A program made the position numbers and the translations under genes. This document shows, piece by piece, positions 11,641 through 25,906 of a stretch of 64,000 bases of DNA. Source of the stretch: Circinella umbellata (Eukaryota > Mucoromycota > Mucoromycetes > Mucorales > Lichtheimiaceae); NCBI GenBank assembly GCA_025093555.1, contig JAIWNF010000045.1, forward strand, positions 372,001 through 436,000. Direction: 5' to 3'. The stretch's first letter is position 1; each line of letters starts with the position of its first letter. The notes beneath the pieces were generated by a model that saw only the letters and a list, made by a program, of their open reading frames with translations, did not search any database and was not told where the DNA came from.

Positions 11641-12629
11641 TGGTGCATTTCACTTGTAATCGCCAATAATTTATTTTATTTCAATTTTTCAATTTTAAAA
11701 TCTGCTTCTTTATTTGGTGATTTGTGTTACAGTTATTACTTTTACATATAGTTGTTTTTGCGCCATCATAAAGTTGTAAAACTTTTAATAAGTTTTACTA
11801 CTTCTTTTGTAGGCTTATGGTATGATTATGTTCTGATAAAACACTAATATGTATTTATAAATTTAAGTAGATAGCTACATTACATTACTCAATAGTCTTA
11901 TATCATAGCTTAAAACTTAAAACTGACTCCCTCCCTATTTTACATTTTTTTTCTTGTGTTTTGCATAAACCAAAATCAAGAAACTTGTCTATGTACCTAG
12001 TATTACATTGCCTTTAGTATTGTATTCTTTGCAGAATCAATTCTGCAATTAATATTAGCACTTATATTTAGAACTTTCTATTTTCTTATTTCTTTTTAAG
12101 TAATAGCAAAAATAATCACAGTACACTACTGTAATAAGAAGCTTATACATGTGAGGAATATAGTACAATCAATCTGTTTAAGCATCAATATTAAATGCAG
12201 TAAACTCTATCAAATATATGTATATTTTAGTGGACTAAAAATTTTTTTCCGTAGTTTCTTATCTTTATATTATGGCCTTAGATTCCAATATTGTGATACT
12301 GTGATACAGCTCATTCTAAGATTTTCACCTACTACTCTTATCACGTGATTTGCTCCACCTATGCTTGAGAACTCCGATATGTAGTTTTCATCTTTCAATT
12401 TTGTCTCTTGCCCATCCAAAATGGTCTGAAATGGGCTATGACCGACCAACTTTGACAAGCTTCAGCTTTTTTTTAAAACATTTTTACAACTTTCTAAACT
12501 TTAATAACTGTTTATAATAAGCTTAAAAATAATACTTAAAGTATGGATCTAGAAAATATTGATTTAGTGTGAAGCTGAAGCCTTTAGAAACCAGTGGAAA
12601 TTATTGGCGATTACAAGTGAAATGTACCA
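11641..12629. mobile_element. Non-autonomous DNA transposon with 32-bp TIRs and TA target duplication
   Basis: The left end (from 11641, TGGTGCATTTCACTTG) and the reverse complement of the right end (from 12629, TGGTACATTTCACTTG) match at 31 of 32 positions. Both ends are flanked by TA (11639-11640 and 12630-12631), the target of Tc1/mariner/pogo-type elements. The 989-bp interior encodes no recognisable transposase, so it must depend on a transposase supplied elsewhere. The near-perfect TIRs suggest fairly recent insertion. Confidence 0.82.
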
Positions 12630-12631
12630 TA

Positions 12632-13955
12632 TAATTGGTTGACAGGTGAGAAAGGACATAAATGTTGGTGCCATGGGAGTATATACATAGAGTAGAAGGG
12701 TTTTCGTAGTATCTCAGAAAAAAAGCAGAGTTGTTATAAAATATAGACATATAATGGTTACCTGAAAATTGTATTCACACGCTTTTTTTTTTACCATTTT
12801 CAATATAAAATACTTACCATGTTACACTAAGTTCCTAGTGATAGGCACCTTTTTATGAATAGCTACGAAACAACGCATATAATGTCAATGGTGAAATATT
12901 TTCTTATAAACATTTTTTTCATTATCTGCAGGATGATGTGTCGTCATATTTTATTCACAGAAAAGGAGTGCACGGATTTAGTGGAATTAAATATGATGCA
13001 TATATTTGTCCGATATACTTAAATAACTTTTTATAAAGTTTATTCTTCATTTGTGAACAGCACATTGTTGTATTTCTTTCATAATATTGTCTATGAATTT
13101 AGTTTTTTTTTCTTTTTGCTTCAAAGAAAACTGGGCTGAGCTACTGAGCATGTTAAAAAACTCCTTACATGAACTTGTGTCTGAATGTTGATTCCATATA
13201 CAACCAAGTTTAAAAAATATTAACTTTTTTTTGGCTACAACATCTCTCAATCAGCTTTAGATAAGTATAGTGATGTACACTCCTTATAATCTGCAATTTT
13301 ATTCAAAAATTTCAAATTCTTATTACTTTTCCATATCGTTATGATGTAGCCGGTGTGGATGTTTTTATATTAAATTTATAAGTACGTAGATATATTTATT
13401 CAGCTACAACAGATGCTTATGTATTTCTATAGTGAGCACCAGTAATATTATTGTATATTACAACGTAATTCTTTATTAAGATTTCCCAAGTTCTTTTGAG
13501 ATAATATATGTTAAGCGATAATGATTTTAATATAATCAAATCTAGTACAGAGATATTATGTCTGTATGTATTGAGTCTTTATAATGTGAATTCAGTTGTT
13601 ATTAAATTCAAATACTACGTTTAGTGTGTAGTCAACAAATATATATATAAAATAAGTATAAAAATAGAAAATAAGAAAAATTGTTTATGTAAGGGTTACA
13701 ATGAACCATAAAAAACATCCAATATTAGTACCTTTGGGGTCTTTTACAACCAAAGTAATGGATTACTTTTTCTTTTCCATCTTTAAAAAAGTTTTGACTT
13801 CAAAATTGCCACTTTTGGCAGAGAGAGTATGAAATTGAAATATCTGGAGCATTTTATAGTTGGTGGAAACTACATTTAGCCGTTCAGAAAATATATACGC
13901 ATATTTCAAAGCCTCAACTACCAATACTGATGCTGTATATTTAGTTGTGCTTTTC
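12632..13955. other. Intergenic region between the TIR element and the helicase relic
   Basis: AT-rich DNA with only short, low-complexity ORFs. No motif or RNA gene was recognised. Confidence 0.35.
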
Positions 13956-14512
13956 TTCATTTTGATTACCGTGAAAATAATTCGGTTTTCTTCAATCGCC
14001 ACTGCAAGCTTGATTTCCAGTGTTTTGGGTAAAAATACATCGAACGTTTGTGTGCAAGTTTATGCCAGATTCTAATACCGCAAGTAGGTTTGCTTCCATG
14101 GCCAACGTTAATGTCTGGGATGAAGCATCAACGATAAGTCGTGATCTTATTGAAACAATAAATAGAAGTGTCCAAGATATCAAGCGCATTGTTGACCCTG
14201 CTCTTCAACACGTTCCTTTTGATGGAAAACTGTTGTATTTAATGGTGACTTTCTCCAGGTAAATATATATATATATAATATTACACATTTGAAATTGGGT
14301 TTGTATTTTTAACTAATCATTATAAATTTTTGGAAATTTCGAAATTCAAGCACAACCTGCCAAACAGGTCTCTAGAAAAAGTGACACGTGCAGTCAGCAA
14401 GAGCTTCTTTTCGGTCAACAACTGTGTCAACAATATATTTGGCTACATCACCACATTTGTGTCAGTTGCTAATGAGATACTCTTAGGATGGAAAATGTTT
14501 TCAGTCAGCTGA
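13956..14512 (+). pseudogene. Decayed Pif1/Helitron-type helicase fragment
   Basis: The frame around 14062-14250 reads ANVNVWDEASTISRDLIE, then NRSVQDIKRIVDP and PFDGKLLYL. This corresponds to the Walker B region (WDEA) and the FGGK...L block of Pif1-like helicases. The expected next motif, GGDFRQ, appears as NGDFLQ only after a one-base frame change near 14250. Upstream, a different frame (13979-14073) gives IATASLISSVLGKNTSNV, resembling the GIAA...GGRTAHS step between motifs I and II. No Walker A or full-length frame remains. Pif1-like helicases in fungi are cellular or part of Helitron transposons; a transposon origin is more likely in this gene-poor setting, but no Rep domain was seen. 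Confidence 0.65.
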
Positions 14513-15059
14513 ACGTTCAAATGCTGTCATCCTCACATTTTTTCTTTTTTTTTTTTTAGGAAGCAAGAGGAAATTTACTTTTTATTACTTGATGATCTTT
14601 AGAAAAAATGGACAAAGATAGATAAACTGGAAGAGAAACTAAACAAATTTATGAGTAAAAACCCACACGAAGAAAATTCTTGATCTCTATTTAACACACC
14701 ATTAAATATTTCCTTTTTACTTTTAAATTTACCCCAACACACTTTTCTTAAATAAATTTGTGTATACAGTACATAATAAATAAATTTCAAGAAGTCATTC
14801 TATGTATTTTTTAACATCTGAAAAAACTAAATATGTCGTACAACTACGGGCATATGTGTGTGCCAAAGAAGGGGAAAAGTTAGTAACACAGGAGTCTATA
14901 GTATTGTTGAGTGAAAAAAACCCCACAAGCTAATTTTAGTTAGTTAAGAGCAACAATTGTCGCAATTTTTCTCTCTCTCTCCTTCTTTTCTTTTAATCAA
15001 CTTAAGTTTCTTTTTATTTTATCAGTGTATTATTTTAATAACACGTAAAGGCACAGCCC

Positions 15060-17063
15060 ATGAATGTAGAACAGACGGAATTCTTGCGGATATGCGATGA
15101 CAGTGGTATATGTCATTGCGATTGGCGCCTTACAATACATGGATGTGAGGAGGAATCAGCATTAAAAGTTGTATATATTGTAGATGCTATCGCCTCTGGT
15201 CTACTTGCTGCAACAGGTACTGAAAAAATAATACTTGAAAACAGAACAAGGTTTTTATTATATAATCAGTCGTTATCTAAATTATTATACTATATATTTC
15301 TGTTGCAGCTGCCTTTATTGTGTTTCAACGTGTATATTATCATAATCAAACACTTTTTGATTGTAGAACAGGAATTCCACGACCAAAGCCTATAGAAAGT
15401 ATATATAAATCAGTACTTTATTCTTTCTTAAAAAGAAGTTATCATATATGTACACTTGATTCATTTTTTTTTATTTTTATTATTGTTTAGGTATGGCCCT
15501 TATGGGTATAGCTTTTCATATCTGTAAGTTATCAAATAGAATGACTAGTGTGGCTCATCAGTATTAGGAAAACTAATTAGCTTATATCTCTGTAGTACGG
15601 ATAATTCACGCGACAATTCTTCTTCTAGATGCGGCACCAAATAGTGGATTTCGCTCATGTAAGTATTGTTAGAAACAGCCAAATCAGAATATATGCTGCA
15701 TATGTCTAATAATTATTTCCTGCTTAAATTGTGTAATATGTAGTCTTTTTCGAATTCCCATGGCAATTTGCCTTTGGTGCATTATCCTGCTATCTTTTTG
15801 GTATTGCCCATACACTTTCAAATGTAAGTCGTATTCTTTGTGTGACGCTTGATCGAATATGAATACAATTGTAAACAAAAATTGTGGAAGATGGCATAAG
15901 ATTTTCTCACCCCCAAATTTTTGCATATTTACTGTGCGTAACAATATCAACAATCAATAAATCAGAGCAGTAGAGTAATATACGATAGCTGGATTCGTTC
16001 ACCTTATATCATTGACGGTGCTTGTTTTTCTGCCATTACGCTACCATTCATTTCCAACAATATATGTTCAATTGCCGCTGGCGTGTATGCTGATCAAGAA
16101 AATCTTACACTTGCAAGCTCTTTTACCAGCGCTTTATATTATTTTTGGACTTTCTATACAAGTTTTCTTGGTATTCTTATTCTTTTTGCTGGCTTTCGTT
16201 TAATTGGATTGCTTCGTCATCATTTTATTGACAAACCTGGTGCTACCGCTGATGATATAGAAAAATTTTCCTTGGGTGCGCTCAGAGTCAAGATCATTAT
16301 TTTGACAGCATCCATTTGTCTTTTGCTTTTTTCACTTGTGGTTGTTCTTTATGGGGCTTTTCGAACTTCAATCATTCTGTATACTCCATACAATCTCGCG
16401 TTTGCAGTTATATGGACCTTTAATGGTATCATCGCAACAGGATTGATTGTTTTTGGTGTAATTTTAAAGTAAGTAGCCATAACATTAATCAATAACGACA
16501 ATATTATCAGGAAAACGGATACTCACTAGAAAAATAATTTTTACTTACGTTTCTTAGCCCCCGTGTAGCAACATTGGCAGGATTAGTATTATCAAGTGCT
16601 GGTGGTGAAATTACGAATCTATCAGCTTCTCGCATGGTAATAAACAAATAAAAAGAGAGAATGAATTACGGAAGAGCCTTTTTTATCATAACTTGTGAAC
16701 TAACAACTTGCGTTACTGTACCGTCGTTATTATTAGTCTAAATGGGTAAATAGTAGAATGAGTATAACAACTAGCAGCGCAAATACAGCCGTCGCCACCG
16801 ATCTTATAAACCCACCCAGTCGATTAGCACCACTAGGCAAGAAATCAGATGCAGAGAGTGGGTTTCCAAACAACCCTTTTTCATCACCACTAGCTAGCCG
16901 ACACCACGAACAAAGTATTGAACTTGGTGAACATAGCCAAACGCAAAGTCGTGTTGAGCAAGAGCAATTTCAATACAATGCTATGACGGGCACCATTCGA
17001 GCACCACCGCGTAATATTGTTGCGCATAATACAGAAGAAAATTCTAGACGACAGAAGGTTTAA
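15060..17063 (+). CDS. Polytopic membrane protein with long Ser/Pro/Gln-rich C-tail, unknown function
   Basis: Eight exons (15060-15216, 15309-15398, 15491-15523, 15596-15658, 15744-15823, 15966-16468, 16558-16636, 16737-17063) join in frame to give 443 residues. About seven hydrophobic segments are visible, including KVVYIVDAIASGLLAATG, MALMGIAFHI, the FGALSCYLFGIAHTLS region, SFLGILILFAGFRLIG, IIILTASICLLLFSLVVV and FAVIWTFNGIIATGLIV. The N-terminus has several Cys residues (CDDSGICHCDW), suggesting an extracellular disulfide region. The last exon encodes a hydrophilic tail of about 100 residues. Topology resembles a seven-TM receptor-like protein, but I recognise no family motif. Exon joints were chosen because each gives consistent phase and standard GT-AG ends. 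Confidence 0.72.
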
Positions 17064-20000
17064 TTTTTCTGCACGCTAAGATTACTATTTACTATATAAT
17101 TATGATGTTAATAATTAATTAATACCCAAACAGCTAAGAACAACAAGAAAACCAGCTTTATAATTACCTTTTCTATTATTACTTTTATACTGTCTGGTAC
17201 AAAAAGGGATTGATTCGAATTTATAATTCTTTTTCTCATATTTCTACCATGTATACAAAAAGTGTTATTTCATCTTTAATCTTTTTCCCTTTATTATAGT
17301 CAACTATTACTTGCTTTACCAGCTATCATTTATTTTATAACACATTCATAATGATTTATCATTTTCTTCTATCTTATTGTGATGGAATCATTTTATTATT
17401 ATTATTATTATTATGTTTTCTTCGTTGTAGTATTCTCTTTTAAATTCTGTTGTTTATTTAATTATTTTTTGTATATAAAATACTTTCATTTTGGTAATCA
17501 GACTTTTTAATCACAAAAAGTCAATTTTTGATTTGAAAAAGAAAATATATGTTAAGTGTTTTTGATTCTTTTGTTCGTTCGTGTTAATAGTCTAACCAAG
17601 ACCAGAAAATACAAAATGTTGCCAAGGTGATACAACATTTTATTGTTTTCAAACTATTATGCTGCAGCCACAGTTATTTCCCCCCCCCCAGAAACTTATA
17701 AATCAGGTTAGACTTTTGTCTCTGACTTTGGTTTATCTTATTCATCCGATAATTAGGCATATGTAAAAAGAACATTATTACCGCGCACACCTTTTTTGAA
17801 ACAATTAGTCTTTTATGACTGTACAGTACCAGTATATATATCATAGATTGCAAATGGTGACCAAGCTATATTTTGTGCCAGTATTTTTTTGCATGCACTT
17901 CCCATTGAAACTATCGGTTACACAAAAGCTGGTACTTGTTGAGACCAGGATATACATAATTACTAATATATCAATAATAAATAACAGCTTTTTTATACGT
18001 ATATCATATGTATATTATCCTGTGCTTTTTGTACGTAGTGAGAATTAACTGAAGAAAATATAAATAGAAACATTTGGAGCAATTTTATAGAGTCAAAATT
18101 TACTCTGGTCGTATTTCAGTGTCGCCGATAATAGCATACTAAAAACTCTATAAATTACACACATATATGTAGAATAGTGTAAGAATGAGCTGGTCATTGA
18201 CTGTAGAGTACTACTTATGTTAGATTGACAAAGTTAAGGTACGTATGATGGTGGTATTTGTTTCGTTCTATTATTAATTTGTACTCGTATAATTTAGTTT
18301 TCTCTGGCTATTATTATTGAGTCATTAAAGCAAATAAATTTATTCTAAAAAAAATTATTTGCATCAGCAGCGATTACTAACTATTACTTTTGTCAACGAA
18401 TAAAGAGTGTATTATGTAAAGAAAGTGAAAAGAAGCATTTTCTTGTTGAGCAATCAACTTTCAGAGCGTCTTAAATGTAAACACATAAAATCGAGCAACT
18501 GATAGCATTACATAAGATAGAGGTGGTGTTACATGAACAGAAATACCATCAACGAGTGTACCCTATTGTGGAATATATATATGTAAAATCCTGGTGCCAG
18601 CAGAAAACCCCCTTTCTAACCTCAAATTCTCATGTAACATTATAAGTCAGCATATTTAATACTGTCATCCTGTACGTAATAGTCATATAGCAAAAACTAA
18701 TACTATATTTATAATTCTGTTTTGATCTTCTCTTTACTTTTTCAACTAAACAAGCTGTTCCATATATTTTGCACTTACAGTGTATTGATTGTCATACTTT
18801 GAAATCAACCTTTTACGTCATGAAGATATAAATATAAAGTCAGTATACAACGTTGTCCAAAAATTCTGCATACAGCCAATTTTGGCGAAAATAAATGTAA
18901 GCTAGCGGGCTTTTTTCTGTATTCAACTAAAGTTTATTTATAGCAATTGGTGATTTCAGAATAGAAAATGATTAACAAAAAAACGACAGTGAATACATTT
19001 ACGCCTAACAATGATCATCCAATACATGATCGATATGATTCGATATAAAAAATACATTGGCTGGATTGGATCTGGTGTTTATCTTGTTATATATTTATAT
19101 AATAGCAGATGACGTCAGAAATCGGATACAGATGATAAGAAAGAAGTTGTCAATTCTTAATATATAACCGTGGGATAATGTTTCTAATTTCGAAAATGAG
19201 ACGATGGCTATTATGTTTCTGCTCTACAGTTGATACTGCTGGAATCATTTCTTTAAAAACTTTAACTTTACTGTTTATAGGAGAAAAATAATACTATTGC
19301 TAGTTGCGAAGATTCACTTATTAGTAAGTATGAAAACGAGATTGTTTAGGTGGAACATAACAAGAATATCAAGATACATTTACTATTAATGATCTATCAT
19401 GTGATACACAACTTGTGAAAGCTTACATAATACTGGAATACTATATATTGCATGAAATGGAAAAAAAGGGGTTACGTAGTAAAAGCCCAAGAAAAAATTA
19501 TTTGCATAAAAAAATTCAAGTCTAAATATTATATTTCTTATGTCATCCTTTCGTCATATAAGTGGTCAAATACTATAGAAAAAAGATCGTTCGTATACGT
19601 ATCAAGACTATATGTTGATAAGCATCATATTCAATATATTATCTGATGAGACAGCTGCTACATAGAATAGTAACGATTTATAAACCATTTAGGGCAACAG
19701 GCCCCTACAGTATGTAATCAGTTGATCAAATATAATAATGCAGTAGCTTTGGATCAACTACCGCTCACGTCGATCAATAAACTAAATAATGCAGCGGGGA
19801 TGGGATGGCCAAAGCAAAAAAAGGAGTTCTATCGGGATGGTCCGTGTGCTTCACATCACCCTAATTATTATGTGAGCGGAAATAAAAAGGATCACGTCTA
19901 ATGCGATATTGGTAAAGTATAGCTTTTTTAACACAGTTGCATGAGAATTTTCAAGAGCACAAACAAAAAAAGAACACCTTCCTTTTTCTTTTTCATTGGC

Positions 20001-21711
20001 AATAAACCACAAAATAAGACGTATTTCCAAACACAAGCAGGGTCACCGGCTTAAGTGAGGTGTGCGACAACATATGTCATTAATGTACACTGTCTCTCTT
20101 TTCTTTTTTTCCTATACTACTAAGTTTTTTTAGGGAAAAAAAAAGAAAAGAAAAAAACTTACCCAACATCAACTCGGCTAATTTTTTCGTCGGATCTTCG
20201 GCGATAAAGGATATAGTTACATTCCTTTTAAAAAGAGAGTAGTGTAGTTTTTCTTTATAATAACGTTCTATATAATATAGAACAAGAGTTTTGAACTATC
20301 ACATCCAGATTTTCTTTTTGGTTCACCGCCAAACTCATGTTTTATTTGGTGATTATAAATTTGGTTTTAGACGATAAATTACGACATTTTAGTAGTAAAA
20401 AAGTTTTACATGGACGTTCTATAATAAGCTGCTTATGGCATTTTATGGAATTTAATCATACATTTAGCTATATATATCTATTATCCGGGATGGACATCAG
20501 CTTCAAGAAAAAGTGGGTTTTCAGGACCAAAAGAAAATTGGTCATGTAATTTCCCGAAAAAAAAACTACAAACCACCAGATCTAAATTAGGCTCTCCCCC
20601 CAAATTGCATTTAATGCGCGCACTTGATATTTCCCATAATCGATCATGACGTATTCATATAAGAAAATGTTAAATTATATTATTTTCCGTTGGCAATATG
20701 CAAATTATGTGTATGATAGCAACATGATGTTCATTAGTAATGTACTTACGAACCATTAAAAAAGAGTGGGTTTGTCGTTCCCTTTTGTATTTGAACGTGA
20801 AAAAATAATAAATATATAGACTATAACAATAAGAAATAATAATTATTGGTAATATATATGGAGCACTCAATGTTCGTACAATGTTGATTTTCTATTTTTC
20901 TGCACAACCACAAAAAGCGAAATATAAACAGTGAACGACTCCAAATCAAGAAATATGACGTCAAGCTGTGTGCAGTTACCCAGGTTAGATATGTAATTCG
21001 AAAAAGCATCTTTTTTCTTTTTAGATATTATTGTCAATGTTTAGCATGGTAATCAGAAAAGAGTTTTGGAGGTGTAATAGAAGAAGTCATAAAACACATC
21101 TTTACAATGTAAAGTGGTGGAGTAAAGCGATAATGCAAAAACTGAGAAAAAACATAATATGATGATTCTAAAAAAAGAACAGAAAAAAGGGGTCAATGTT
21201 CAAAACTGAATTTACCCAATAAATTCGTGGGTCACCGGGGCCATGAAAATGTATTTCGGGGTTATAGTGCGTCATTCGGAGAGGGAAAAAGATAGATAAC
21301 AAGAACACAAGAAGTATGTTATAGCCAGCGCATTGATCAATTATATCAGGTTATCAGAGTTATCAAATATAGGAGTGTTGATCACAAGATCACTTTAAAG
21401 GTTTAGTCTGATCAATCGATAAAAACCACATATTACCACATTAATAAAATCATGATGTTAATTTTTCACAGCTAAAAAAGCGTAATATTAATAATATTGT
21501 ACGAAAATATGGGGGAAGCGAAGTATTTTTTTTGGGGGGACAATAGGTGGGAACAGAAGAAAAATATGGTTATGGCTATGCGTTTAATAAGAGTGATAGA
21601 AAAGATAGAGATAACGAAAGTTTTATATGCAGAGAAGAGGGGGAAAAGATCAAAGGGTATTAGTGGATATTTTTTGCTGGTAATACATACAAGTTAGTTT
21701 TATGTATTTTT
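17064..21711. other. 4.6-kb region without a recognisable gene
   Basis: AT-rich DNA between two convergent gene ends. Only short ORFs without motifs or coding bias are present. No matching inverted repeat pair, tRNA or rRNA was found by eye. A stretch near 18855-18890 (GTCCAAAAATTCTGCATAC) resembles the style of Tc1 element ends, but I found no partner. Confidence 0.45.
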
Positions 21712-22809
21712 TTATTTGGAAAGATCTTGAGCAAGTTGCTGACCACGTCGTTCAGCAGCAAATACAGCATCCTCCATAACTTTTCGGATGTTGTTGTTTT
21801 CTAAAGAATTGACAGCAGCTTCAGTTGTACCCTTTGGTGATGTAACTTTACGGCGAAGGGTAGCCAAGTCATCCTCTGATTCCTGTGCCATGCGTGCTGC
21901 ACCAACACAAGTTTGTAATGTCAGAGCCTTTGCATCTTCCGGTGTCAGACCAGCTGCGATACCGGCATTTTCTATGGTAATTTATAATATATGCATGTTA
22001 GAAAAAATAGCAATAAAATCTAGGCCAAAACCATTTATCCATTCGCATCCCAATTGTTTATCTATCATCACTGATAATCACATTCTTCCCTCCCAAACTG
22101 GAATAAATTATAAATTACTGCTTAAACTATACTTACGCATGGCTTCCATAATCAAAAAGAAGTATGCGGGACCACTACCGCTAATACCAGTGACAGTGTC
22201 AATTTGAGGTTCTTTTTGAACCCACGATACTTGCTTGGCAATTGAATTCATAATGGATTCAGTGACAGTGCGTTGATCAGTGTTGACACGAGAAGTAGCG
22301 TATAAGCCAACTGCACCTTCCGAGATTAATGCGGGAGTGTTAGGCATACAGCGGACAATCGGTACTGAGTCCGAGGAGAGCCATTCTGACATGGCGTCTG
22401 TGGTAATGCCGGCAGCGATCGAAATGAGCAAAATGGAAGGGTTCTTCAAGATCGAAGGAGCAAGAGTTGTGAGAACAGATTTTAAAACTTGAGGTTTGAC
22501 GGCAAGGACTACGACGTCTGCACCATCAACAGCAGCTTCATTGTCGGCTGAACTGACCATTTCGGGGTAACGAGTTTCCATGTACTTGCGACGTTCTTCG
22601 AATGGCTCGGAGAAACGTAAACGGGAACCTGGATGGCCACTTGTTTGTAAACCTGCAAGAATGGCTTCAGCCATATTGCCACCACCAATGAAAGAAATAA
22701 CAGGGCGTTGATTCGAAGCAGAAACCATTGGAGATAAATGAGAAGATATAGTATGAAGTCTTTGATTAACAACAGAAGAAGTAAAAGTTGCAGCAGATCG
22801 GAAAGACAT
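21712..22809 (-). CDS. PRO3: Pyrroline-5-carboxylate reductase
   Basis: Two exons (22809-22137, 21971-21712) give 310 residues. The N-terminal Rossmann fold shows FIGGGNMAEAILAGL; LAVKPQVLKSVL, SIAAGITTDAM and VRCMPNTPALISEGA follow. The dimerisation domain has the family signature GISGSGPAYFFLIMEAM, then GLTPEDAKALTLQTC and TSPKGTTEAA. It reduces P5C to proline with NAD(P)H, the last step of proline synthesis. A 28-residue N-terminal extension rich in Ser/Arg before the fold could be an organellar targeting peptide, or the true start could be the second Met (residue 28, MVSASNQRP). The intron splits codon C|AA. Confidence 0.97.
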
Positions 22810-23424
22810 GATTGTTATTTGAAATTCAAGTTATTTATATACAAAAAAAGTAAGATAATTGGGATTGTCAAGGTACAGAAAATTTAAAGAGAGAGAAAAA
22901 AAGAAATCCACCAGCAAACAAATGCACACAGCAAAAAGAAGTTTTTTTTTGAAGTCCACCCCCCACTTTTGTCATTAAGTTGTAATAGTGAGTGAACATC
23001 CCCCAATGTGCTTTGTTTCTTTCAAACCCCCCACACGGTCACGATTCTGACTGATTCCCTAATTTAGATTAAACTTGTGTTCTCTTTCAATCCTTTTATC
23101 AAAAGCTTTTCACGCTGCAGCCATATGAACACCCAATTGGACCCTTTCCTGTCGTCATTCATTCTCGTCGTTTACTGGCCCGTGATAACGATCATTCTCT
23201 CCCAACGCTTTGGATCTAATCTCTCAACGATCAGTTAATATGCATATATATAAAACATCTGGACCCCTTTTGCTCTTGCCTATTGCAAGTGACACACATC
23301 TTACACATAACCACCCCCACACACTTACACGTATATACGCTTTTTGGTTCTCTTTAAACATCTTTTACTTTTACTCACTCGAACCCCCAGCCTTCCCTCT
23401 TTTCCAAATGTAAAATGACGTAGT
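22810..23424. other. Intergenic region between PRO3 and the phosducin-like gene
   Basis: Contains the promoter of PRO3 and the 3' flank of the phosducin-like gene. Several C-rich patches (CCACCCCCCAC near 22960, CCCCCACACGG near 23028) stand out from the AT-rich background. No ORF or RNA gene was recognised. Confidence 0.4.
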
Positions 23425-24508
23425 TTACCTTACAAGGGCAGCTTCAACTGCTTCTTCACTAAACCGTGGTCCCACATAATCCACAAAACGTACCAAATTG
23501 GCCACTAGCTCCCCAGCTTTGTATGCTAATATTGCAGGCGATCCAACCAAATCAAACTCCAAATCTGTAGCAGACACTCGGATAAATTTGGCCAGTGCGT
23601 ATTTTTGTGCCAGGTCCACCAGATATTCATCTAATTTTCTGCAAGTTGAAATAGACTAAAAAAGTGTATCAACCCAATCATAACAACAAACAATAAAAAT
23701 CAGTATCATCAGCATTATCAGCATTATAATACTTTAGATTTTTTTCTTATCTATCTATATTTTTAGTATACAAAAATCCCCCTTCTTTTTCTTTCTTGTC
23801 CTTTTCTTCTATTTTCTAGGTTTTTGGGTACCCCATGTTTTTCTGTTAGCTCATTATAATTTAATTGCATTACCTCATCATACAGGTGAACTACTACTGG
23901 AACAGTACGCCACTCTTTATCTATCACTGTTGCATAATCGTCTGCTGTAATATCCTCGACTTTTCCAAACACACGATGTATCGTGCGTGACTGATGATGA
24001 TTCATTTGCTTTAATTCTTCCAGTCGTTTTTCTCTGTAGAGTCGAATTGCTTCTTCGTCATCTTCGTCAAATAAATCATTATCACTATTATCCTTTTCAT
24101 CAGATGGATGTTCCAATACGAGCTGTCGTTCAACTTCATCCTGCAAATATGTCGTCGTCGTTGGAGCTTTAGCCCTCATTCTTTCATTATATGTCCTACG
24201 TGAGTCTGCTTGAGCTTCACGTTGTTCCCGTTGATAGTGTGCGTGATCTGCTATAACACCTTTAGGACCAGTCTGAGGCCCCATCTTGCGTCCTGGGAAT
24301 GCTTCCTGATTATTATTTTAGTAAAGTGGCGGAAAGGGAATGTTAGTCAATTAGTACATGTTATAATTTCCAAAAAAAAAAAAAAGTATAATCATGTCAT
24401 ATTTTGGCTTGTAAACTTTACAGGAGTGGATGTTTCAGCAGAATTGTACTCAGACCCACTGTCATCTGCATCTTCATTCTGAATCTGAGCAAGTAGTGGA
24501 TCGTTCAT
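23425..24508 (-). CDS. Phosducin-like protein (PhLP1/Plp1-type)
   Basis: Three exons join in frame: from ATG 24508 (MNDPLLAQIQNEDADDSGSE), then an exon starting EAFPGRKMGPQTGPKGVIAD, then one starting SISTCRKLDEYLVDL and ending at 23425. TGPKGV is the conserved phosducin N-terminal motif that contacts G-beta. The middle has an acidic, coiled region (DEDDEEAIRLYREKRLEEL). The C-terminal thioredoxin-like fold shows VVVHLYDE, CRKLDEYL, FIRVSATDLEFD and GSPAILAYKAGELV. PhLP1 works with the CCT chaperonin to fold G-beta subunits. The ending VR-stop contains a possible donor (GTAAGGTAAAC), so a further short exon is possible. Plp1 versus PDCL subtype is not certain. Confidence 0.85.
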
Positions 24509-25018
24509 TGTATGATAGAAATAAGTTGTAAAAAATACGCTGCGTCAGTTACAACAACTCCGCCTTTCTTCGCTTGTGTTTTTTGATGATCATCCAAAAG
24601 GAGTTTCTGGTGTCCCTGAAAAAAATTATTTCTAAATTTTAAAAACGTGTGATAATTGTCATTTTAAAAGTTTGAAAACATAAAGAAGGAAATAAGATTT
24701 CATCATAACAGTAATCTCGGATACAAGAAAGTAGTAGAAATCATCTCCATAGTAACGGTTACTACGGCTTTTTTTTTGTGTTCTGTAATTTATTTGATTG
24801 TTGTGTTGCTTCTTAACTCACCTGCAAACAATAAATCGCTTTAACACCGAACATATTAAGGAGCGAAAATTTAGGCAGCTTTTTTTTTTTTTTTTTTGAG
24901 ATAACTTTTTTTCATACCACTTTTTTTTTCTATATCCAAGAAAAAACTCTTGCCTCTCCTTTAATTTATTTTTCCTTCTATTTCTTATTTGCTCATCTTT
25001 ACAGTATTATATATAATC
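24509..25018. other. Divergent promoter region (phosducin-like / ARF6)
   Basis: Contains a 17-base T run near 24881-24898 and CT-rich DNA before the ARF6 start. A 13-bp perfect palindrome, AGTAACGGTTACT, lies at about 24750-24762 within a C/G-flanked patch and could be a protein binding site for either gene. Confidence 0.4.

Positions 25019-25906
<888 letters not shown>

Noticed and set aside
18855..18890. Possible Tc1-type terminal repeat
   Set aside because: No inverted partner found in the surrounding 5 kb.
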